NCBI GenBank assembly: GCA_947452065.1
Contig: CANGBB010000008.1
Coordinates: 1 to 64,000 of the forward strand
Direction: 5' to 3'
DNA length: 64,000 nt
DNA from: Gammaproteobacteria bacterium
GTDB lineage: Bacteria; Pseudomonadota; Gammaproteobacteria; Steroidobacterales; Steroidobacteraceae
Shown here: piece after piece, positions 9,768 through 15,645 of the stretch
How positions within the stretch are numbered: position 1 is the stretch's first letter
Layout: each line of letters starts with the position of its first letter
The notes under the pieces: model-generated
Databases searched by the model: none
Told to the model about the DNA's origin: nothing
The model's input: the letters and a program-made list of their open reading frames with translations, nothing else
Translations under genes and position numbers: made by a program

Positions 9768-10820
9768 GTGGTACGCGCATCCGCTGACACTTTTACGACG
9801 ATTCAGCGACCGGACACAGTAGATACGGCTTACGGCTCTAATCGTGACGGAGTCGTGTGGATCTACTGGTTATCGCCCGGGGTTGCTCCTCGAGAGATTG
9901 ACGCTGAGGATGCGGCGCGATGGCTGAACAACCCTGCGGATGACAATTCCTTTCTTTGGCTGCATTTTTCTCTTTCGAACTCGGCCTCATTGCGCTGGCT
10001 GAGAGCCCACACGGAGCTTCCTGACGCGTTCTACGAGTCACTGCGCGAGAACGTTGTGTCTACGCGGCTCGAGCAGCAAGACAATGGCTTGCTGGCAACG
10101 CTGCTGGATCTGCAATTCAACTCGCAGCCTGATTCTTCGAGCATATCCAGCGTAACGCTCTATGTCGGCCCACGCATGCTCGTCAGTGCCCGCTTGCGCC
10201 CGCTGCGCTCGGTGGATCGCTTGCGCGCTCAGGTCAGGAGTGGCACGACATTTCAGTCGTCGGCCGAGTTGCTGGCCCAGTTGCTCCGGGAGCAGGCGGG
10301 GGTGCTAGCCGACATCCTGCGTGAGTCCACAAGCAAGGTGGACGCAATTGAAGACCACCTGTTGATGGACCGCGTATCAGCCAGTCGTCGCGACTTGGGT
10401 GAACTGCGACGTTTGTTGGTGCGCCTTCAGCGACTTCTGGCGCCCGAGCCGGCCTCGTTGTTCCGCCTGTTGAGCCGGCCACCCGCCTGGCTACGGGAGG
10501 AGGATGCGCAGGATTTACGACAAGCGGCTGAAGAATTCGCGACGGCCATAGGCGACTCGTCGGCACTGGCCGAGCGTGTCAAATTACTGCAGGAAGAGCT
10601 TTCGGCTCTGGTCACTGAGCAAACGAACCGGACACTTTTCGTGCTGACTCTGGTGACCGTCTTGGCGTTGCCGGTCAACATGGTCGCCGGCCTGCTGGGC
10701 ATGAACGTCGGCGGTATACCCTTTGCAACCAGCCATCACGGGTTCTCAGTGGTTGTTTCGCTGCTCGCAGCCTGCACGGCGTTAGTGACCTGGCTCCTCT
10801 GGCGACGATTCAATCGTTAA
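9768..10820 (+). CDS. CorA-family divalent metal transporter, ZntB-like
   Basis: Inner-membrane transporter of the CorA superfamily, 350 residues. The N-terminal cytoplasmic alpha/beta domain contains SFLWLHFSLSN and a long helical funnel (about residues 170-290). Two C-terminal helices carry the selectivity motif GMN in LLGMNVGGIPFATSHHGF, where the GGIP continuation is typical of ZntB (zinc transport coupled to protons). GTG 9768 is preferred; TTG 9738 is the alternative, and no in-frame ATG is present nearby. The gene is divergent from plcP, and the Pho-like array lies between them but points the other way. Confidence 0.87.
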   Translation: MVRASADTFTTIQRPDTVDTAYGSNRDGVVWIYWLSPGVAPREIDAEDAARWLNNPADDNSFLWLHFSLSNSASLRWLRAHTELPDAFYESLRENVVSTRLEQQDNGLLATLLDLQFNSQPDSSSISSVTLYVGPRMLVSARLRPLRSVDRLRAQVRSGTTFQSSAELLAQLLREQAGVLADILRESTSKVDAIEDHLLMDRVSASRRDLGELRRLLVRLQRLLAPEPASLFRLLSRPPAWLREEDAQDLRQAAEEFATAIGDSSALAERVKLLQEELSALVTEQTNRTLFVLTLVTVLALPVNMVAGLLGMNVGGIPFATSHHGFSVVVSLLAACTALVTWLLWRRFNR

Positions 10821-10883
10821 TTCAGTGCTGTAAGACGTCTGTAGCAATCCCAAACTAAGCTTGGGTTTGTTCGTGGTCGAGCC

Positions 10884-10947
10884 CCCCAAGATCGCCCACA
10901 ACCGCTTGGGGCACTGTCTCGTCAATCTCCCTTCGAGGCAGTGCCCC
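10884..10947. terminator. Two overlapping, mutually exclusive hairpins between convergent genes
   Basis: Hairpin A pairs CCCCAAG (10884-10890) with CTTGGGG (10905-10911). Hairpin B pairs GGGGCACTG plus TCTCG (10908-10921) with CGAGG plus CAGTGCCCC (10934-10947), with one wobble. They share bases 10908-10911, so only one can form fully. There is no U-run. The position between two 3' ends suggests a bidirectional terminator or 3'-end protection. Confidence 0.45.
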
Positions 10948-10953
10948 GGTTGA

Positions 10954-11829
10954 CTATCGGCTGTGGGCAAAACCGAATAGCGCCTCACCCATCCGGATTC
11001 GATGACCTGGGCTGATTCCGGGCACGAGCGTCATGCTCGAGGGCGTGATTGCAATGATGGTTGAGCCATGCTCAAACCATCCCATTTCCTGTCCCTTTGT
11101 GTAATCGCTGTCGCAGTCGAACTTCCGGTGCCCGCGATGACGGAGATTGAGCAGGTCCGGGATGGCATGTAGGCGGATGCCAGCAACCAGAATTGCCGCA
11201 ACCGGCACTAACAGCATGGTTGTTCCGCACCGGAGCCGCAGTCTCACCACCGCGCGTTCATTCCGACAGTACAAGCGATCGACACGGTCCAAGGCCGGTG
11301 GATTGACATTCCAGGCGTCTCCGCCGATGTAGTTCACCTGCGTGAGAGTGCAATCATGGGGGGCGTGAAAGCGGTGATACATCCCAGCTGTCAGACGCAG
11401 GGTGGCGTAGGTTCCGCTAGAAAATTCTGCCGCCAGCGCCTCATCCGCCAGCAGCTCAGAGAGCGGATAGCTCCGTCCTTTAGCCTGTAGGGCCTGTCCC
11501 GACTGTAAGGCTCCACATTGGCCTACGATCGCGTCGCAGGGGCTCGCTACGATCTGCGGGCGCAGGTCAACGGAACGCGCCCCGTCGCGCAATTCCCTAA
11601 TGAAGCAATCGTGCAGGCTGGAAAAAGTCGTTTTCCGTGCATCCGTCAGATCCACATCGGCAAATGTGCGCCAGGCAGCGATGCTCAGGTCTCGAATCAA
11701 TGGCTGCTCGATCCGGCTGAGGCGGCTCATCAGAAGCGTCAAGCGCCGCCGCGGCAACCAATTGGTCAGTGCGAAATTAAGTCCTGGCTGTTGCAGCACC
11801 CGCTGCAGCAAAGATCTGAGCATTTTCAT
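10954..11829 (-). CDS. psd: Phosphatidylserine decarboxylase homologue
   Basis: Pyruvoyl-dependent membrane-associated enzyme that converts phosphatidylserine to phosphatidylethanolamine; 291 residues, the normal length. Motifs include FFIREL-like DCFIRELRDGAR, SPCDAIVGQCG, the catalytic Asp/His region TAGMYHRFHAP, and the self-cleavage site near the C-terminus. The cleavage tetrapeptide is HGST (FEHGSTIIAI) rather than the bacterial LGST; the Gly-Ser pair required for cleavage is kept. The start is 43 bases from the divergent aminotransferase start. Its location inside a phosphate-regulated lipid cluster suggests a specialised paralogue, but whether another psd exists cannot be seen here. 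Confidence 0.88.
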   Translation of the reverse strand: MKMLRSLLQRVLQQPGLNFALTNWLPRRRLTLLMSRLSRIEQPLIRDLSIAAWRTFADVDLTDARKTTFSSLHDCFIRELRDGARSVDLRPQIVASPCDAIVGQCGALQSGQALQAKGRSYPLSELLADEALAAEFSSGTYATLRLTAGMYHRFHAPHDCTLTQVNYIGGDAWNVNPPALDRVDRLYCRNERAVVRLRLRCGTTMLLVPVAAILVAGIRLHAIPDLLNLRHRGHRKFDCDSDYTKGQEMGWFEHGSTIIAITPSSMTLVPGISPGHRIRMGEALFGFAHSR

Positions 11830-11830
11830 T

Positions 11831-11859
11831 GCGTCATCGCTCTGTCATGGTGCTGACAA
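11831..11859 (+). promoter_or_regulatory. Pho box upstream of the class III aminotransferase
   Basis: Three 7-mers with 4-base spacers: GCGTCAT (11831), CTGTCAT (11842, perfect consensus) and CTGACAA (11853). After the first pair, 11 bases separate the box from CAAAAT (11860-11865), a plausible -10. Transcription would then start about base 11872, right at the ATG 11873. Confidence 0.65.
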
Positions 11860-11872
11860 CAAAATGCAGGGT

Positions 11873-13570
11873 ATGAATACATGGATAGCCTCGTTGGCCG
11901 CTGCTGCGGCCGCATTCTGGATCGGACGTCGTCTGTGGAGAAGGGCTGAATTGTCCTTTGCCAAACATCCCTCGCTCGAGGGGCATCCGCGCTGGTCCAG
12001 GCGACTGGCACGCCTGCTCCCGTACTACGCCTACGATGACGAAATCTTCTTTAATGTCGACGGCGCCCCCGCGCCTGTTGCTCAACAGCGCAGGAACGCC
12101 TTTGAAGCCCTCGGAGAGCTGCTCCGCACCCGTCATCGGCTTGGTCGGGAGCTGACGGCCGAAGCCACCGAAGGGCTGTCGGATTTGCAATTCACGGCGC
12201 GTTACCGTGTGCCGTTCCAGTTCAGCCAGCGCGTTCGCGAGACCCTCGGAGGTGATGCGTTTGCCACCAGCACCTCCGGTATGACGGTTCGCGACACAGA
12301 CGGCAATCAGGCGTTCGATCTGACCGGCTCGTATGGCGTCAACGTCTTTGGGAACGACTTCTACAAAGAATGCATTGAGCGCGGGTCGGCAGCGGTGCGC
12401 GAGCTCGGACCGGTGCTGGGCGCGCTCCATCCTGTGGTGATCGACAATGTTCGCCGCCTGCGTGCCATTTCCGGCATGGACGAGATCTCGTTTCACATGT
12501 CGGGCACTGAAGCGGTGATGCAAGCGGTCAGACTGGCGCGCTACCACACGCGCCGTCGTTATGCCGTGCGGTTTTGCGGCGCCTATCATGGCTGGTGGGG
12601 TGATGTGCAGCCCGGCACCGGCAATCCCCTCATCGCGCGTGACACGCTCACGCTGCATGACATGAGTGAGTCTGCATTGCAGGTGTTGCGGCATCGTGGA
12701 GATATTGCCTGCGTGCTGGTCAATCCCTTGCAGGGACTTCATCCCAATCGCGGCGCACCAGCCGATTCCGCGCTGATTGCTGCACGTGGTAGCTACAGCT
12801 TTGATCGCGAAGCCTATGCCGCTTGGTTGCAGCGCTTGCGGCAGATTTGTGATCAGCGAGGAATTGCATTGATCTTCGACGAGGTTTTCCTGGGTTTCCG
12901 ACTCGCTCCGGGAGGTGCTCAGGAGTATTTCGGAGTCAAAGCCGATCTGGTGACCTACGGTAAAACGGTGGCTGGCGGACTGCCGATTGGCCTGGTGGCG
13001 GGTCGTAGCCGCTGGATGCGACGTTTCAACCCCGATAGGCCGGGAGACATCTGCTTTGCCCGGGGAACCTTCAATTCGCACCCCTATGTCATGGGTGCGA
13101 TGAATGAGTTTCTCCGCGCCTTGGAGACTGAGCCGCTGCGTACTCTCTACCGTGACCTCGACCAGAAGTGGAACGGGCGGGCGGAGTTCCTCAATCAGCA
13201 ACTCATAAAGACCGGTGCCCCCGTACGAGTGGCCAACCTGTCCACCGTCTGGGCGCTCTACTTTACTCAACCGTCCCGCTATCACTGGATGTTGCAGTAC
13301 TATCTGCGTGCCCAGGGGCTCGCCCTGAGCTGGGTTGGATCCGGCAGACTGATTTTCACGCTCAACTGCACTGACGCAGAGTTCTCCGAGGTGGTACAGC
13401 GGGTCGAAGCCGCCGCCCGCGCCATGCTTTCGGATGGCTGGTGGTGGATCGACCCGACTGTGAACGCTCGGAGCATGCAGCGTCGAGTGCTGCGGGAAAT
13501 GCTTCAGGCGCGCTGTTCCTCGGTCTTCTCGTCAGTCATAGGATCAATCAGCTCGCCGCGGAGCAAATAG
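11873..13570 (+). CDS. Membrane-anchored class III (GSAM-like) PLP aminotransferase
   Basis: Fold-type I PLP enzyme of about 565 residues. Residues 3-20 form a hydrophobic segment followed by Arg residues (IGRRLWRR), suggesting a single N-terminal membrane anchor with the catalytic domain in the cytoplasm. A unique region to about residue 130 precedes the aminotransferase fold. Seen in the fold: SGTEAVMQAVRLAR near residue 210, the cofactor Asp in IFDEVFLGF (about 336) and the Schiff-base Lys in TYGKTVAGGLPIG (about 364). It is much longer than HemL (about 430), and a true hemL exists at 63.3 kb, so this is not the tetrapyrrole enzyme. ATG 11864 is an alternative start. The last 67 bases overlap the convergent gene. 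Substrate unknown; a ketone lipid or lipid precursor is inferred from context. Confidence 0.85.
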   Translation: MNTWIASLAAAAAAFWIGRRLWRRAELSFAKHPSLEGHPRWSRRLARLLPYYAYDDEIFFNVDGAPAPVAQQRRNAFEALGELLRTRHRLGRELTAEATEGLSDLQFTARYRVPFQFSQRVRETLGGDAFATSTSGMTVRDTDGNQAFDLTGSYGVNVFGNDFYKECIERGSAAVRELGPVLGALHPVVIDNVRRLRAISGMDEISFHMSGTEAVMQAVRLARYHTRRRYAVRFCGAYHGWWGDVQPGTGNPLIARDTLTLHDMSESALQVLRHRGDIACVLVNPLQGLHPNRGAPADSALIAARGSYSFDREAYAAWLQRLRQICDQRGIALIFDEVFLGFRLAPGGAQEYFGVKADLVTYGKTVAGGLPIGLVAGRSRWMRRFNPDRPGDICFARGTFNSHPYVMGAMNEFLRALETEPLRTLYRDLDQKWNGRAEFLNQQLIKTGAPVRVANLSTVWALYFTQPSRYHWMLQYYLRAQGLALSWVGSGRLIFTLNCTDAEFSEVVQRVEAAARAMLSDGWWWIDPTVNARSMQRRVLREMLQARCSSVFSSVIGSISSPRSK

Positions 13571-14124
13571 AGCGGGGCCTTGTAGTACAAAGCCACGTCA
13601 TGAAAGGGGTCGGTCATGATCTTCGTGATCCATACCAATCCTGTCTGTACGTCGCGGACGAAAAAGAGCTGAACGGTGCGAAAGATCAGAGCGCCGGCGC
13701 CAACCGCTAGCCAGATCCAGCCGACCTGCTGAACAAGTTCGGCATGGTTCGAGGCCGGATGCAGGATTCCAAAGAGGCTGGGGCTGACCTCAAGCAGTAG
13801 CGGTGACAGTGCCCAGATGGCGAGAAGAACAATCTTGCGTTGGATGTTGTAACCAACCTTGATCTCTTCCTTATATTCGTCCGTCGCCTGATTGACTTCA
13901 TCATAGCCACGTGGCTCGAAGAAGAAGTGTCCGGATTGACGAGTGAGCATGGAGACCAGCCAACCCATCAGTGCGGCAGCGGCCGGGCTGTAGAACAGCA
14001 GGATGTAGGCGCTGATAAAGCTGAGTGCGCTAACCAGATGCAGTGACTGATTGATGCGGCTGTGATGGTAATAGCGATGGTCATCATCGCGCTGAATCTT
14101 TAAAGCAGCAAAGAAATCCCGCAT
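13504..14124 (-). CDS. Mpo1/DUF962-like integral membrane protein
   Basis: A membrane protein of 206 residues with about four hydrophobic segments. Two conserved-looking polar patches sit at the membrane ends: YYHHSRINQSLHLV and RQSGHFFFEPRGYDE. They match the pattern of yeast Mpo1 (YHH...N...H and GHxxFE), an Fe(II) dioxygenase that removes one carbon from 2-hydroxy fatty acids; I infer the same fold and metal-ligand histidines, but similarity elsewhere is low. ATG 14124 is chosen because GGAG lies six bases upstream; the in-frame ATG at 14184 would overlap the Pho-like site. It faces the glycosyltransferase divergently and overlaps the aminotransferase 3' end by 67 bases. Confidence 0.65.
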   Translation of the reverse strand: MRDFFAALKIQRDDDHRYYHHSRINQSLHLVSALSFISAYILLFYSPAAAALMGWLVSMLTRQSGHFFFEPRGYDEVNQATDEYKEEIKVGYNIQRKIVLLAIWALSPLLLEVSPSLFGILHPASNHAELVQQVGWIWLAVGAGALIFRTVQLFFVRDVQTGLVWITKIMTDPFHDVALYYKAPLYLLRGELIDPMTDEKTEEQRA

Positions 14125-14173
14125 GGCAACTCCAACATTGTGACAAGTATCCGGATAGAAATATCGGGTTGGC

Positions 14174-14191
14174 GTTTCAGTCATGTGACAG
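14174..14191 (-). promoter_or_regulatory. Pho-box-like site toward the Mpo1-like gene
   Basis: On the minus strand CTGTCAC is followed after four bases by CTGAAAC. The first repeat matches the PhoB half-site 6 of 7, the second is weak. TATTTC, ten bases further on, could serve as -10, leaving a leader of about 27 bases with its ribosome site. Confidence 0.45.
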
Positions 14192-14194
14192 CGA

Positions 14195-14212
14195 CCGTCA
14201 CAAAGGCGTCAA
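14195..14212 (+). promoter_or_regulatory. Pho box toward the glycosyltransferase gene
   Basis: CCGTCAC and GCGTCAA are separated by AAAG, an 11-bp period. Ten bases downstream lies CATATT (14223-14228), a possible -10, which puts the transcription start within a base or two of ATG 14237. Confidence 0.55.
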
Positions 14213-14236
14213 CTGACCCAGTCATATTTGGCCGCC

Positions 14237-15292
14237 ATGAGAATCATGATCGTGACCGATGCGTGGTTTCCCCAGACCAATGGGGTTGTTCAGACGCTGG
14301 CCCGTACGGGCATGTGGCTCGACCATTTTGGGCACGAAGTCAAATTCGTCACCCCGGAGCGATTCCGCAGCTTTGCCTGTCCGACCTATCCGGAGATCAG
14401 GCTGGCCTGGCGGCCGTATAGCCAGCTTGCTGATATTGCCGATGCGTTTGAGCCAGAGGCGATCCATGTCGCAACCGAAGGGTCACTGGGCCTCGCTGCG
14501 CGCCGCTATTGCATCCGGCGTCGATACTCCTTCACCACCTCTTACCACACTCAGTTTCCGCACTATCTCCATGCCCGCATGCGGATGCCGAAGCCGGTTT
14601 CCTATCAGGCGTTGCGCTGGTTTCATGGAGCTGCGGAGCGCTGCATGGTCAGCACTGAATCGATCTCCAATGAGCTGGCAAGTCACGGTTTCCGGAATAT
14701 CGCGCGATGGCGGCGCGGCGTTGATACGCAGCTATTCCATCCCCGCGACAAGGCATTTCTTGATCTGCCGCGGCCCATAGCCACGTATGTCGGCCGATTA
14801 GCGGTTGAGAAAAATGTTGAGGCATTCCTCTCCATGAAGTGGCAGGGGAGCAAGCTGGTGATCGGTGACGGTCCAGAGCGTGAACGACTGGAGCGCGCCT
14901 ATCCTGAGGCGAGTTTTGTTGGCTACCGATTCGGCGAGGATCTGGCGGCTCACCTTGCGGCCTCGGATGTCATGGTGTTTCCAAGTCTTACCGATACCTT
15001 TGGCCTAGTGAACCTTGAGGCCATGGCCTGTGGCGTCCCGGTTGCGGCGTTCCCGGCTGCTGGTCCACGAGACGTCATACGCGATGGCGTCACCGGCATT
15101 CTCGACAACGATCTGGCACTGGCGGCGTCGAAAGCCCTGCTGCTGAATCCCGACGACTGTCGGAGCTACGCACTAAAATGGGGCTGGGACGTTTGCTCTC
15201 GGGATTTTGAGAGAAACTTGATGCCAACCAGAGCTTACAACGCTCGTGGTGCGGCGACCGGCCCAGCGCAACTTTCACGAGTCAGTCACTGA
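14237..15292 (+). CDS. GT4 glycosyltransferase, Agt/MgtA/SQD2-like lipid glycosyltransferase
   Basis: GT-B-fold retaining glycosyltransferase of about 351 residues. The N-terminal TDAWFPQTNGVVQTL is the acceptor-side signature shared by MgtA, SQD2 and diacylglycerol glycosyltransferases. In the C-terminal half YVGRLAVEKNVE and the EX7E region (TDTFGLVNLEAMACGVPV) bind the nucleotide sugar. Ornithine- or glycolipid-forming bacteria pair such an enzyme (Agt) with PlcP, and a PlcP-like gene lies 5 kb away in this cluster, so diacylglycerol glycosylation is the favoured role. ATG 14237 has no ribosome site; the Pho-type promoter predicts a leaderless message. TTG 14228 is the alternative start. 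Confidence 0.85.
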   Translation: MRIMIVTDAWFPQTNGVVQTLARTGMWLDHFGHEVKFVTPERFRSFACPTYPEIRLAWRPYSQLADIADAFEPEAIHVATEGSLGLAARRYCIRRRYSFTTSYHTQFPHYLHARMRMPKPVSYQALRWFHGAAERCMVSTESISNELASHGFRNIARWRRGVDTQLFHPRDKAFLDLPRPIATYVGRLAVEKNVEAFLSMKWQGSKLVIGDGPERERLERAYPEASFVGYRFGEDLAAHLAASDVMVFPSLTDTFGLVNLEAMACGVPVAAFPAAGPRDVIRDGVTGILDNDLALAASKALLLNPDDCRSYALKWGWDVCSRDFERNLMPTRAYNARGAATGPAQLSRVSH

Positions 15293-15351
15293 TTTGTAAA
15301 CAAGATGGGTCAGCATGCAAACGCGCGGCTGGCCCTAGTGGGTATGCGTCG

Positions 15352-15585
15352 ATGAGCGAGAACGACACAGACGGGATCGTTGAGCGGCTCGTGACAGAGT
15401 TCGAAGCAACGAAACTGGCGGCCATTGATGCCCGCGAGCGTTATCTCATGCTGATGCTGACCAGCGATGAACATGTCAATTTTAGTGCGGCATTTGTAGC
15501 GCAGCGCTCATGGATCCGATTGGAGGCGGCATGCGATGCTATCCTTCATTACATTGATCGGCTGTCCGAACGAAATGCGGCTTAG
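15352..15585 (+). CDS. Small hypothetical protein
   Basis: A 77-residue, helical, acidic-to-neutral protein that I do not recognise. Three helices are suggested (DGIVERLVTEFEATKLAAIDARERYLML, FSAAFVAQRSWIRLEAACDAILHYIDRL). It lies between the glycosyltransferase and the TonB receptor on the same strand, 60 bases after the former. Its stop codon lies inside the first copy of a 19-bp tandem repeat. It may be real, but there is no homology evidence. Confidence 0.45.
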   Translation: MSENDTDGIVERLVTEFEATKLAAIDARERYLMLMLTSDEHVNFSAAFVAQRSWIRLEAACDAILHYIDRLSERNAA

Positions 15586-15621
15586 TGCTAAAAAGCGCAT
15601 GAAGTGCTAAAAAGCGAATGA
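15584..15621 (+). repeat. Two tandem 19-bp repeats upstream of a TonB receptor
   Basis: AGTGCTAAAAAGCGCATGA (15584-15602) is followed directly by AGTGCTAAAAAGCGAATGA (15603-15621); one base differs. They end 24 bases before the TonB receptor ATG, between the small ORF stop and the ribosome site. They could be a regulator binding site or a recent duplication. Confidence 0.7.
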
Positions 15622-15645
15622 ATTGTGTTGATAGGGAGAAATGAT

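Noticed and set aside
11834-13285. Long open frame (483 codons) antisense to the aminotransferase
   Set aside because: It is a GC-rich shadow frame with no recognisable domain; the plus-strand frame has intact PLP motifs.
11873-13570. Call as a second hemL
   Set aside because: Too long, has a membrane anchor and a unique N-terminal region, and a canonical hemL lies at the right edge.
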